Source: Atlantibacter sp032062175
GTDB lineage: Bacteria; Pseudomonadota; Gammaproteobacteria; Enterobacterales; Enterobacteriaceae
Length of the DNA: 64,000 nucleotides
Assembly: GCF_032062175.1 (NCBI RefSeq)
Contig: NZ_DAMBQK010000002.1
Span: 62,001 to 126,000, forward strand
Reading direction: 5' to 3'
In this document: positions 44,926 to 53,009 of the stretch, in pieces
Layout of the letters: every line of letters begins with the position of its first letter
Numbering within the stretch: position 1 is the stretch's first letter
The notes under the pieces: model-generated
Told to the model about the DNA's origin: nothing
Seen by the model: the letters and a program-made list of their open reading frames with translations, nothing else
The model's database searches: none
Translations under genes and position numbers: made by a program

Positions 44926-45096
44926 CATCAACCCCAGATTTCGCCAGTTCGATGAAAAACTGTGGGGAAGGGCGCGTTCCGGTCAGGGGAGTTTGTACCG
45001 CGATGCGCAGGAATAAGCCTTTCGGACGCTTCTCCCTGCAACCCTCATCTGGCGACGGTACACTGGCCGCTGGTTTCTAACATGGAGTGCCAAACG

Positions 45097-45879
45097 ATGA
45101 CGCCATTTCCTCCTTTATCCCCGGCGCTGATTAACGCCGCGAACACACTTGGACAGTGGCTGGCGCAGGATGACAGCGCCGTGCTGCCAGCCGCGAAAGA
45201 TATCGGCCTGGTGGTGCTGGCGGGTAATGCGGCCATCCCCGCCATTGACGCGGCGTGCCGGGAAGCGGCGCAGCGCAAGGTGCCGCTGTTGATCAGCGGT
45301 GGGATTGGCCATTCCACGCCATTTTTGTACGCTGCCGTCGCCCGTCACCCTCGCTATAACGTGTTGCCCACCACCGGACGTAGCGAAGCGGCGGTACTGG
45401 CGGATATCGCCACCCGGTTCTGGCACATCCCCGCCGATAAATTGCTGGTAGAGGATAAATCCACCAACTGTGGCGAGAACGCGGCCTTCACACGTGACAT
45501 GATGACCGCGCGTGACGTATTGCCGCCCCAGGCGATTGTGGTGCAGGACCCGACCATGCAGCGCCGTACCGCCGCGACCTTTGCCCGCGTCTGGCGCGAT
45601 GCTGAACATCAGGTTGAATGGTTTAACGTACCGGGAATGGTGCCGACGTTAATCACCACGCCGCGCGACACCCGTTTTGCCGAAGGAGAAGGGTGGTGGT
45701 CGGTGGATCGCTATCTTTCACTGATTGTCGGGGAAATCCCCCGGTTGCGTAATGATAAAGACGGCTACGGTCCTAATGGGCGCGGTTTTATTGAAGCGGT
45801 GGACATCCCTGAAGCCGTTTTAGCGGCCTGGCAAACGCTGCGTCACGATCCCTCGTTTACTGCGATACTGAATCGCTGA
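45097..45879 (+). CDS. ydcF: YdcF, DUF218 family protein (SAM-binding)
   Basis: A 260-aa DUF218 protein (E. coli 266). The start is the ATG at 45097 (MTPFPPLSPALINAANTLGQ) after GGAG; the frame is open 45 codons further upstream without homology. The family core GLVVLAGNAAIPAID, LLISGGIGHSTPFLY, STNCGENAAFTRDMM and IVVQDPTMQRRTAATF is well conserved. E. coli YdcF has been crystallised and binds S-adenosylmethionine, but its reaction is unknown. As in E. coli it follows hrpA, with the lipoprotein and TetR genes inserted between. Confidence 0.92.
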   Translation: MTPFPPLSPALINAANTLGQWLAQDDSAVLPAAKDIGLVVLAGNAAIPAIDAACREAAQRKVPLLISGGIGHSTPFLYAAVARHPRYNVLPTTGRSEAAVLADIATRFWHIPADKLLVEDKSTNCGENAAFTRDMMTARDVLPPQAIVVQDPTMQRRTAATFARVWRDAEHQVEWFNVPGMVPTLITTPRDTRFAEGEGWWSVDRYLSLIVGEIPRLRNDKDGYGPNGRGFIEAVDIPEAVLAAWQTLRHDPSFTAILNR

Positions 45880-45998
45880 GTGCTTCATAAATTGACGCCG
45901 GGCCTGACCCGGCGCAGTCATATTTCCATCTTTAGCTTTGTAATCATTCGTTTACGAAAGCTGTAAAAATTGCCCCTCCGATCCATAACTTCAGATTA

Positions 45999-46014
45999 TG
46001 TGAAGTTGATCACT
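45999..46014 (+). promoter_or_regulatory. CRP site in the proP control region
   Basis: TGTGAAGTTGATCACT fits the CRP consensus TGTGA-N6-TCACA. The same TGTGAAGTTGATCAC is found at the proP P1 promoter of E. coli, where CRP represses. The site lies 226 bp before the proP start, and the remaining leader (46020-46230) could hold P1, P2 and Fis sites. Confidence 0.75.
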
Positions 46015-46239
46015 ATTTACATCCCTGATAAGGTAAATAAGTTGTTACAGCAACGCCTGACGCACACACAGCGCGATTGCTTATTACTTCACCATGCTGA
46101 AATAACAAACCTGCTACGCTTTCAAAGGGGCAACCCTGTTTCTTACTTTTATTTCGCCGCTTAGTGAAATCACGCTCTGCTTAGTCTGGGCAAAACGCGT
46201 GTGTTCTGCTGTCGCTGCGGGGATTTTTAGAGGATGACT

Positions 46240-47745
46240 ATGAAACTTAAAAGGAAAAAAATTGAGCCGATATCGCTCTCCGATGTCACGATTATTGATG
46301 ACTCGCGGCTTCGTAAAGCGATAACGGCGGCCTCCCTGGGTAACGCCATGGAATGGTTCGATTTCGGGGTTTACGGCTTCGTGGCCTATGCGCTCGGTAA
46401 AGTCTTCTTTCCAGGTGCCGATCCCAGCGTTCAGATGATCGCCGCGCTTGCGACTTTCTCTGTACCCTTCCTGATCCGCCCGCTCGGCGGCCTGTTCTTT
46501 GGGATGCTGGGCGATAAATATGGTCGCCAGAAAATCCTCGCCATCACGATAGTGATTATGTCGGTCAGTACCTTCTGTATCGGGCTGATACCATCCTATG
46601 CCTCGATCGGCATCTGGGCACCGGTATTGCTGCTGCTGTGTAAAATGGCGCAGGGCTTCTCAGTGGGTGGTGAATATACCGGCGCGTCAATTTTTGTCGC
46701 TGAATATTCGCCAGACCGTAAGCGCGGCTTTATGGGCAGTTGGCTGGACTTCGGGTCTATTGCCGGTTTCGTACTGGGCGCGGGCGTGGTGGTCATGCTC
46801 TCGGCGATGATCGGCGAAGAAAAATTCCTTGACTGGGGCTGGCGTATTCCGTTCTTCCTGGCGCTGCCGTTAGGGATCATCGGCCTGTATTTGCGCCACG
46901 CGTTGGAAGAGACGCCGGCGTTCCAGCAGCATGTTGAAAAGCTGGAGCAGGGCGACCGCGAGGGTCTGCGCGACGGGCCGAAAGTCTCGTTTAAAGAAAT
47001 TGCCACTAAACACTGGCGCAGCCTGTTGACCTGTATCGGCGTGGTGATCACCACCAACGTGACGTACTACATGTTGCTCACCTACATGCCGAGCTACCTG
47101 TCCCACAACCTGCATTACTCCGAAGATCACGGCGTGCTGATTATTATTGCCATCATGATCGGGATGCTGTTTGTGCAGCCGATTATGGGCCTGCTGAGCG
47201 ACCGTTTTGGCCGCCGCCCGTTTGTGATTTTCGGTAGCGTCGCGCTGCTGTTGCTGGCAATCCCGGCGTTTATCCTGATTAACAGCAACGTTATCGGGCT
47301 GATTTTTGCGGGCCTGCTGATGCTGGCGGTGGTCCTTAACGCCTTTACCGGCGTGATGGCCTCCACGCTACCTGCGATGTTCCCGACTCATATCCGCTAC
47401 AGCGCCCTGGCGAGCGCGTTTAATATTTCGGTATTGATCGCGGGCCTGACGCCCACCCTCGCGGCCTGGCTGGTGGAAACCTCTAACAATTTGATGATGC
47501 CTGCTTATTACCTGATGGTGATTGCAGTGATCGGTCTGATTACCGGCCTGACAATGAAAGAAACCGCCAACCGTCCGCTTAAAGGCGCGACGCCAGCGGC
47601 ATCGGACATCCAGGAAGCGCGGGAAATTCTTCAGGAGCATCACGATAACATCGAGCAAAAAATCGACGATATCGACCATGAAATCGCTGAGCTTCAGGAG
47701 AAGCGCCAGCGCCTGGTACAGCAGCATCCAGATATCAACGAGTAA
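46240..47745 (+). CDS. proP: ProP, osmosensing proline/betaine:H+ symporter
   Basis: ProP is a major-facilitator transporter that imports proline, glycine betaine and ectoine when osmolality rises. It has 12 membrane helices. I use the ATG at 46240 (MKLKRKKIEPISLSDVTIID, 501 aa; E. coli 500) because AGAGG is 6 nt away; an ATG at 46234 is in frame. MFS motifs GDKYGRQKIL and LLSDRFGRRPFVI are present. The C-terminal antiparallel coiled coil (EHHDNIEQKIDDIDHEIAELQEKRQRLV) that tunes osmotic activation is intact. In E. coli the gene is at 93 min. Confidence 0.96.
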   Translation: MKLKRKKIEPISLSDVTIIDDSRLRKAITAASLGNAMEWFDFGVYGFVAYALGKVFFPGADPSVQMIAALATFSVPFLIRPLGGLFFGMLGDKYGRQKILAITIVIMSVSTFCIGLIPSYASIGIWAPVLLLLCKMAQGFSVGGEYTGASIFVAEYSPDRKRGFMGSWLDFGSIAGFVLGAGVVVMLSAMIGEEKFLDWGWRIPFFLALPLGIIGLYLRHALEETPAFQQHVEKLEQGDREGLRDGPKVSFKEIATKHWRSLLTCIGVVITTNVTYYMLLTYMPSYLSHNLHYSEDHGVLIIIAIMIGMLFVQPIMGLLSDRFGRRPFVIFGSVALLLLAIPAFILINSNVIGLIFAGLLMLAVVLNAFTGVMASTLPAMFPTHIRYSALASAFNISVLIAGLTPTLAAWLVETSNNLMMPAYYLMVIAVIGLITGLTMKETANRPLKGATPAASDIQEAREILQEHHDNIEQKIDDIDHEIAELQEKRQRLVQQHPDINE

Positions 47746-47750
47746 CCCAG

Positions 47751-47776
47751 GCGGCCCATAACGGGCCGCTTTTTTT
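47751..47776 (+). terminator. Terminator after proP
   Basis: GCGGCCC/GGGCCGC (47751-47757 with 47763-47769) with a 5-nt loop is followed by T7. Confidence 0.9.
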
Positions 47777-47834
47777 CGCCACGCCAACAGCTTGCGGCTA
47801 CGCTTAAACAGGGATCACTGTCCGGGTTTTCGCA

Positions 47835-48365
47835 ATGCGCTCAAAATACACCTCTTTGCAAATCACGCTGCACTGGCTGGTTTTCCTGCTGGTGATTGTC
47901 GCCTATACGGCGATGGAGCTGCGCAGCGAATTTCCGCGCAGTGTCCGGCCGCTGGTGGTATCGACCCATTTTAGCTGCGGGATCGCTATCTTCCTGTTAA
48001 TGGCGACCCGATTATTGTTGCGCATCAAATACGCTGCGCCACCGATAACCCCTAAACCCCATCCGCTGTTTATCGGGCTGTCCCATCTGGTGCATCTGCT
48101 GATTTATCTTATCTACCTCGCGCTGCCGCTGCTGGGCGTCACCCTAAAATATTATGGCGGTAGCGACTGGGTGGCATTCGGCGTTTCCATGCCCGTCGCA
48201 CCGGAGCCGGATGAGGATTTCGCCGATACGCTGGCGGATTATCATGGGCTTATCGCCCGGCTGGGCTATATCGTGCTGGGCCTGCATGCGGGGGCGGCGC
48301 TGTTTCATCACTACGTCTGGAAAGACAATACGCTGCTGCGCATGATGCCGGGCAAACGATCTTAA
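47835..48365 (+). CDS. cybB: Cytochrome b561 (CybB), superoxide:quinone oxidoreductase
   Basis: A 176-aa inner-membrane dihaem cytochrome, the length of E. coli CybB, which oxidises superoxide and feeds electrons to ubiquinone. It has four membrane helices, starting with ITLHWLVFLLVIVAYTAMEL. Haem ligands are expected from H13 (LHW), His in VSTHFSCG and the C-terminal HAGAALFHHYVWKDNTL. The ATG at 47835 opens MRSKYTSLQ. It is the last gene of the conserved block before the accessory stretch that ends at trg. Confidence 0.95.
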   Translation: MRSKYTSLQITLHWLVFLLVIVAYTAMELRSEFPRSVRPLVVSTHFSCGIAIFLLMATRLLLRIKYAAPPITPKPHPLFIGLSHLVHLLIYLIYLALPLLGVTLKYYGGSDWVAFGVSMPVAPEPDEDFADTLADYHGLIARLGYIVLGLHAGAALFHHYVWKDNTLLRMMPGKRS

Positions 48366-48369
48366 AATA

Positions 48370-48392
48370 AAGTTGCATTTTAACTGCACATT
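48370..48392. promoter_or_regulatory. NsrR-like operator upstream of yeaR
   Basis: AAGTTGCATTT (48370-48380) and, after one base, AACTGCACATT (48382-48392) form an imperfect dyad close to the NsrR consensus (AAGATGCATTT half-sites). It lies 72 bp before the yeaR ATG. In E. coli yeaR-yoaG is repressed by NsrR and activated by NarL. Confidence 0.6.
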
Positions 48393-48463
48393 TTGAAAAA
48401 TGACCTCTGACACGACGTGGTTAAATAGTCGCAACGCATGATGCGACATTAAAAGGGGATCAC

Positions 48464-48814
48464 ATGCTACGCATTCCAGCTAACTGTATTCATACCCGTT
48501 CTACGCCTTTCTGGAATAAAGACACCGCCCCTGCGGGCATTTTCAAACGCCACCTTGATACCGGCACCCGTCCGGGCGTTTATCCGCGATTATCGGTCAT
48601 GCAGGGCGCAGTGAAATACTACGGTTTTGCCGATGGCGAATGCCCGGAGCCGGACAGCCAACGGGTGATCAACGCCGGAGAGTTTGGCGTTTTCCCACCG
48701 GAAAAATGGCATTACATCGAATTACTGACTGACGACACCTGGTTTAATGTCGACTTTTTCGTCGCCCCCGAGGTGCTGTTAGAGGGCGCAACATTGCGCA
48801 ACGTGAAGAAATAA
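48464..48814 (+). CDS. yeaR: YeaR, DUF1971 protein (nitrate/NO-responsive)
   Basis: A 116-aa cupin-like DUF1971 protein (E. coli YeaR 119 aa), starting MLRIPANCIHTRSTPFWNKD. The core GTRPGVYPRLSVMQGAVKYYGF and FPPEKWHYIELLTDDTWFNVDFF is typical. Family members are annotated for tellurite resistance, but the reaction is unknown. In E. coli the yeaR-yoaG operon responds to nitrate, nitrite and nitric oxide; the same two genes stand together here, 10 bp apart. Confidence 0.92.
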   Translation: MLRIPANCIHTRSTPFWNKDTAPAGIFKRHLDTGTRPGVYPRLSVMQGAVKYYGFADGECPEPDSQRVINAGEFGVFPPEKWHYIELLTDDTWFNVDFFVAPEVLLEGATLRNVKK

Positions 48815-48824
48815 GGAGTCAATA

Positions 48825-49007
48825 ATGGGCAAAGCAACCTATACCGTCACCGTGACCAATAACAGCAACGGTGTATCCGTGGATTATGAAACCGAAACGC
48901 CGATGGCTTTGCTGGTGCCGGAAGTGGCCGCCGAAGTGGTGAAGGATTTGGTTAACACCGTGCGCGCCTATGATACCGAAAATGAGCACGAGGTTTGCGG
49001 CTGGTAA
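48825..49007 (+). CDS. yoaG: YoaG, DUF1869 small protein
   Basis: A 60-aa protein, MGKATYTVTVTNNSNGVSVD to YDTENEHEVCGW, the same length as E. coli YoaG, which forms a small beta-sheet dimer. It is 10 bp after yeaR with AAGGAG before the ATG. The function is unknown. In E. coli it is cotranscribed with yeaR in the nitrate/NO response. Confidence 0.92.
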   Translation: MGKATYTVTVTNNSNGVSVDYETETPMALLVPEVAAEVVKDLVNTVRAYDTENEHEVCGW

Positions 49008-49141
49008 AACACGGCTCGCGCGCGACGAGATCGTGATTGATGATCTCCTGTGGCCTTACCCATAGATTTTCTGAATATGACTTCGTTCCGCTGATACCCT
49101 GGCGTATGCTGACATTCTGATTAATACAAAAGGAGATCATG

Positions 49142-49351
49142 ATGTTAGAAGGGTATTTTGACGATAATAATGCCGTACAAAACAAACAGCGTCTGCTCGC
49201 CGTTGCGGCCGCACTCGAAATCGCGAAATCCGCCGTGGGCGCGGGCAACGGGATTTCTGGGGCGCGTACGGAATACGATTTACAGTCGGTTGCAAGAGAG
49301 ATCGGCCCCTTGGCGGATGCGATTCAGGATGCACTCGCGCTGCGAGGTTAA
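49142..49351 (+). CDS. Small cytoplasmic protein, function unknown
   Basis: A 69-aa protein (MLEGYFDDNNAVQNKQRLLA to ADAIQDALALRG). AGGAG at 49131-49135 favours the ATG at 49142 over the adjacent in-frame ATG at 49139. It looks helical and neutral, with no membrane segment. The strong ribosome-binding site and codon use suggest a real gene. I do not recognise the family. It follows yoaG by 134 bp and may have its own promoter. Confidence 0.65.
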   Translation: MLEGYFDDNNAVQNKQRLLAVAAALEIAKSAVGAGNGISGARTEYDLQSVAREIGPLADAIQDALALRG

Positions 49352-49492
49352 CCTCTGACAAACCGGGCCCGCATTGCGACGCCAATCTCTGCGGGAAAGA
49401 AAAACTTAATAAGAAATAATGAAGCGTTAAAACCGCATCATTATTTCTTCGCGCGCATTAACTGTATTTTTTATATTCTAAGTAAGTAAGAA

Positions 49493-49837
49493 TTAACTTT
49501 TAAGAGGCCTGATCCCGTAAGGGCATATTTTAAATAAACAACTCTCAGTGCGTGTACATTCGCAAGAAATCAGGGCGTCATTACCCGGACAGTACATTGT
49601 TGATTTAAAAGTATTCCAGAGAACGGTATTATAAGGGAAGGCGTGAATAATTTCGATGTTTCTGGCGCGCCCATTAATATTAATTCCGAAGTAGCCTGTC
49701 TTGATTATGTTTCCAGCACGTATAAAATAACTACCTTTATACCATAATATGAGTTTTAAATTTTTTGCACTTGATACCAGTGCGAAAAATGTGCTGGTCG
49801 AGGGACAAACTAGCTGCTTTTCTACAACCCATTCCAT
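49493..49837 (-). CDS. Unrecognised 114-aa ORF in AT-rich DNA
   Basis: This is the only substantial frame in the AT-rich stretch 49390-50280. It reads MEWVVEKQLVCPSTSTFFAL to CLFKICPYGIRPLKS, with seven cysteines and a central beta-like stretch (LKLILWYKGSYFIRAGNIIK). AGGAG lies 11 nt before the ATG. I see no signal peptide, membrane helix or known motif. It may be a recently acquired gene, a truncated fragment or a chance frame. Confidence 0.4.
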   Translation of the reverse strand: MEWVVEKQLVCPSTSTFFALVSSAKNLKLILWYKGSYFIRAGNIIKTGYFGININGRARNIEIIHAFPYNTVLWNTFKSTMYCPGNDALISCECTRTESCLFKICPYGIRPLKS

Positions 49838-50303
49838 GCGAAAATACTACTCCTGTGGTGTGTTTGCATTTATCCAATAGCGTTTTGAAACTGCAATTCA
49901 ATATTAGCAAATGAAATGATGATGTCTAATGAAAATGTGAAAAAAATGCCTTAAACAAAATTTTAATGTTTATGGCGATCTTTTTATTATGTTTACCATT
50001 TGATACATAAGACTATTTGCGAAGCGATTGCGTTTTTAGTTCTCTGCGGGATTATATTTTGACTATTATTATACAAAGGGACTAGTTAATGTAGGTAATA
50101 AGACATTGCTTAATAAATGATGCGTAGTGGTGTGAGATTAAAGAGCGGAAATGAAGCGTGAAAGTAAAAGTCTTTAATATGCCTGCAATGCGACCGGGTA
50201 TTTGCAAAAAAAGAGAACATCAAATTTCTTATCCCCCCTGAGTCCATTATGCCTGAGCGATCCTGAGGCGAAGCGATTCAAAGGGGGGGGGACAATTCGC
50301 AGA
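49838..50303. other. AT-rich stretch without a recognisable gene
   Basis: I find no supported gene in these 466 bases. They are much richer in A+T than the chromosome around them. They end in a run of nine G (50283-50291) just beyond the stop of the minus-strand small membrane protein gene. Confidence 0.6.
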
Positions 50304-50459
50304 CTATAGCGACAGACCCATTACCGCATTTACCACCGATGAGGCCATAAACACGCCGCCGACGATAAAAAAGGCGCGGTTTTGCTGGGCCGCGCCCAGG
50401 ATCAAAAATACCATGGCCGTCGCAAAAAACGGGATGGCGATGATATTGAATGTGCTCAT
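50304..50459 (-). CDS. Predicted 51-aa two-helix membrane protein
   Basis: Read from the ATG at 50459 (MSTFNIIAIPFFATAMVFLI), it has two hydrophobic segments separated by LGAAQQNRAF: IIAIPFFATAMVFLILG and FFIVGGVFMASSVVNAVMG. GGGGAG 6 nt before this ATG decides the start; the frame is open 23 codons further upstream without a comparable site. The function is unknown. It is divergent from hsp20, and a G9 tract lies 12 bp beyond its stop. Confidence 0.68.
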   Translation of the reverse strand: MSTFNIIAIPFFATAMVFLILGAAQQNRAFFIVGGVFMASSVVNAVMGLSL

Positions 50460-50639
50460 GACGGCTCCCCAGGGGTACAGAATAACCTGCCAAATAAAAA
50501 AGCAGGATAGGGATATTGCCTGCGCCACTCAACTCCCTTTTCTTGTAGGGTGTCAGGCAAACAGTCTGGCTCTGGTTGAGAGCCGGGCCGGGTACAGAAG
50601 GGGAAATGGACCCTTTGGTAAAATTTTTTTATTTCCGCC

Positions 50640-50668
50640 CTTGAAACCCCGGCCAGCGATCATATTTA
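50640..50668 (+). promoter_or_regulatory. Sigma-32-like promoter of the small heat-shock gene
   Basis: CTTGAAA (50640-50646) exactly matches the sigma-32 -35 consensus. A CATATTTA element 14 bp further on serves as the -10. It lies about 66 bp before the hsp20 ATG. Confidence 0.65.
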
Positions 50669-50686
50669 AATAGCGGACAAGCCACG

Positions 50687-50731
50687 CTTGCCTTTAACGT
50701 GAACTTTTGAATGGGTTATTCAGGAGGTTAA
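50687..50731 (+). promoter_or_regulatory. Possible ROSE-like RNA thermometer in the hsp20 leader
   Basis: CUUGCCUUU at 50687-50695 can pair with GGAGGUUAA at 50723-50731, covering the Shine-Dalgarno through C-G, U-A and G-U pairs with one U-U mismatch. Such weak pairing across the ribosome-binding site is a feature of ROSE elements on ibpA-type genes. The loop of 27 nt is longer than usual, so this is a proposal only. Confidence 0.35.
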
Positions 50732-50734
50732 CTT

Positions 50735-51205
50735 ATGGCACTCAGAACCTTGTCAGCACTTCCAGGCTTTGCTGATTCTGTATTTAGCGATCGCTTTAAC
50801 CGTATCGATCGGCTTTTCAGCCAGTTAACAGGGGATACGCCGGTATCGTCTTTACCTGCTTACGACTTAAAGAAAGTCGATGGCAATAATTATCTGCTTA
50901 CCCTAAGCGTGCCGGGCTGGAAAGAGGACGAACTGGAGATTGAAACGGTTGGCGGAACCCTGCACGTGTCGGGTAAACGTTCTGCCAGCGAATCTGAGAC
51001 TGAAGAAGGCTGGATTTACCGGGGCATTCGACGTGCTGATTTTCGCCTGAGCTTCTCGCTACCTGAATTTGCGAAGGTGAACAATGCAAAACTGGATAGC
51101 GGGCTGTTATACGTGTCCATTTATCAGGAAATACCGGAAAGCGAAAAGCCGCGTAAAATCGCGATCGAAAATTCACAGCCGGTAATTGAGCATAAGGCTT
51201 CATAA
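50735..51205 (+). CDS. Small heat-shock protein of the Hsp20/IbpA family
   Basis: A 156-aa ATP-independent holding chaperone. The alpha-crystallin domain spans about 42-135 (PAYDLKKVDGNNYLLTLSVPGWKEDELEIETVGGTLHVSGKR through FRLSFSLPEFAKVNNAKLDSGLLYVSIY). It ends IPESEKPRKIAIE with the usual I-x-I-like tail. AGGAGG precedes the ATG, and a sigma-32-like promoter and a strong terminator frame it. It resembles IbpA but is not the standard ibpAB pair, which normally lies elsewhere; it is probably an additional accessory copy. Confidence 0.9.
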   Translation: MALRTLSALPGFADSVFSDRFNRIDRLFSQLTGDTPVSSLPAYDLKKVDGNNYLLTLSVPGWKEDELEIETVGGTLHVSGKRSASESETEEGWIYRGIRRADFRLSFSLPEFAKVNNAKLDSGLLYVSIYQEIPESEKPRKIAIENSQPVIEHKAS

Positions 51206-51215
51206 CGCCATCTTT

Positions 51216-51240
51216 AAGGCCCACTTCGGTGGGCCTTGTT
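51216..51240 (+). terminator. Terminator after hsp20
   Basis: AAGGCCCAC/GTGGGCCTT (51216-51224 with 51229-51237) around a UUCG tetraloop is followed by GTTATTT. Confidence 0.85.
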
Positions 51241-51300
51241 ATTTCCCGTTAAGTCCCGTTTGTTGCCTGCTATAAATAACGTGAGACGAGGAGAAAATTG

Positions 51301-51898
51301 ATGATCATGATTGATTCGCTGCGCGCAGAGGGGGGGGAGTTGGATCAACCCGCCCGATATTTATAGTTTCGAAAACGGGACGCTGCGCTTCACAACGCAA
51401 GGCAACACGGATTTCTGGAAACAAACTTACTATGGCTTCCAGCGACACTCCGGTCATGCCTTTGGGTTTTACCTGGCCGATGATTTTACCCTCCAGGTAA
51501 AAATCAGGGCTGATTTTTCTCATCTTTATGACCAGGCCGGCCTGTTCCTGCAGGATGACGAAGATCACTGGGTTAAGGCAGGCATAGAATTTAATGACGA
51601 TCGGCCCTCTACAGGAAGCGTGGTAACCCGTAAAACATCGGACTGGTCAACCGGCCTTTTCTCGGGCGATCCCGGCGCGTTCTGGATGCGCGCCACGCTG
51701 GAAAATGAGGCATTGCGGATCCAGTATTCCGTGGATGGTCAAACCTGGCCGTTACTGAGGTTGTGCCACTGGCCGCAACGCCAACAACGTTTTGTCGGGG
51801 TGATGGCGTGCACACCTGAAAGGCAGGGGCTCGACGTCGCTTTCGAAAGCTTTACCCTCAGTACCCCTTCCGGCAAGCCGCTGCATGACCTTACCTGA
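51301..51898 (+). CDS. DUF1349 (concanavalin-like) protein, start out of frame across a G8 tract
   Basis: The body of the gene encodes a DUF1349 beta-sandwich: SFENGTLRFTTQGNTDFWKQTYYGF, DQAGLFLQDDEDHWVKAGIEF and GAFWMRATLENEALRIQYSVDG. The ribosome-binding site GAGGAGA (51286-51292) and the ATG codons at 51301 and 51307 are in a different frame, which stops at about 51366. A run of eight G (51330-51337) separates them; one G fewer would join MIMIDSLRAEGG to SWINPPDIYSFE. As written, the long frame could start only at TTG 51311, too far from the ribosome-binding site. This is a disrupted, phase-variable or mis-sequenced gene. Related proteins are cytosolic and of unclear function. Confidence 0.7.
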
Positions 51899-52077
51899 GC
51901 AACATTTTCGGAACATAAAGCGGCTCGCTTACGTCATTTTCTGCCGCCCTCCGTTCAGAACATAACCTAAACTGCTGTCTCCCACTATACTGACCAATGC
52001 AGTTGTCATTTTCATACGGAACTGCGCACGGTTTATTACCTGCTACCCACCTTTCCCATGACCACCAGGAGAACAAC

Positions 52078-52659
52078 ATGCAAAAGAGTAAAACCTTGAA
52101 AGGATTGCTGGCCGTATCGGCAGTCGTCGCGATGTTCACCACTGTTGGCGTGCAAGCCCAGACCCAGTCCACTGCCGCGCAAAATGACGCCGCAGGCCAG
52201 ACCACATCGAACACTAAACTCAGTTCCGGCGACGAGCAAGCCTTGAAGGACATGGCGCAGGCCAATATCAATGAAATTGCCGCCGCCAGGATCGCGCTGA
52301 ACAAAGCCCAAAGCAGCGAAGTCAAAGCATTCGCTCAGCAAATGGTCAAAGACCACGGCGATGCCCTGGCCAAAGTACAGGCCGTTGCCCAGCAAAAAGG
52401 CGTAACGCTGCCGACTGAGCCAGACCCTATGCACAAGGACATGGCCGCCCGGCTTGAACAACAGAGCGGCGAGGCATTTGACAAAATGTATATGGAAAAT
52501 GCCGGCACCAAAGACCACGAGATGGTGCTGTCGAAACTGAAAAGTGACGCCCAGAAGATCAAGGATCCGGATGTGAAAGCCCTGGCCGACGCGCATACCC
52601 CTGTCGTTGAGCAGCACCTGAAGGCCGCCCAGCAGATGTCAATGCAATCAGGTAAGTAG
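52078..52659 (+). CDS. Periplasmic DUF4142 protein
   Basis: A 193-aa secreted protein of the DUF4142 family, a ferritin-like four-helix bundle. I start at the ATG at 52078 (MQKSKTLKGLLAVSAVVAMF) after CAGGAGA; the frame is open upstream but has no signal. The signal peptide ends near VGVQAQ. The domain shows ALKDMAQANINEIAAARIAL, VKAFAQQMVKDHGDALAKVQ and TKDHEMVLSKLKSDA, with the conserved His of KDH and TKDHE. The function is unknown; relatives occur in stress-resistance gene clusters. Confidence 0.82.
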   Translation: MQKSKTLKGLLAVSAVVAMFTTVGVQAQTQSTAAQNDAAGQTTSNTKLSSGDEQALKDMAQANINEIAAARIALNKAQSSEVKAFAQQMVKDHGDALAKVQAVAQQKGVTLPTEPDPMHKDMAARLEQQSGEAFDKMYMENAGTKDHEMVLSKLKSDAQKIKDPDVKALADAHTPVVEQHLKAAQQMSMQSGK

Positions 52660-53009
52660 CCAGGTTGTTCGGTGGGCACACGGTTAAAAAGATTTCATAA
52701 CGTCACGGTAGGGCATCATTATTGACAGTGTTTAAGAACAGGGACGACCGCTCCTGTCAGTATGCCGATCGATGCTCGTCCATATGCAGTCGCAAGCTGT
52801 AACGACCAGAATGGGCCTGAAGGCTACAGGCTGTAAATATAGCGAAGGACCGCTTCTGGCACGAAGCGGGTATGTCGCTACCGCCGAAGGGCCTCAATGA
52901 GCGATAAGCCGACGTCAAAATTCACAACAAAAAAATCGCCAGATTTGGTAGTAAAGGCTAAATTGAATTCAGGTGCCACTGGTATGACCACACAGAACAG
53001 GCTCAATTA
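52660..53009. other. Intergenic region without a recognisable gene
   Basis: No supported gene, RNA or repeat is visible in these 350 bases. Short hairpin-forming stretches around 52850-52880 lack a T run. The alpha/beta-hydrolase promoter should be at the right end. Confidence 0.5.

Noticed and set aside
45970..46164. A 64-codon frame upstream of proP
   Set aside because: It overlaps the CRP site and promoter region and has no ribosome-binding site or recognisable product.
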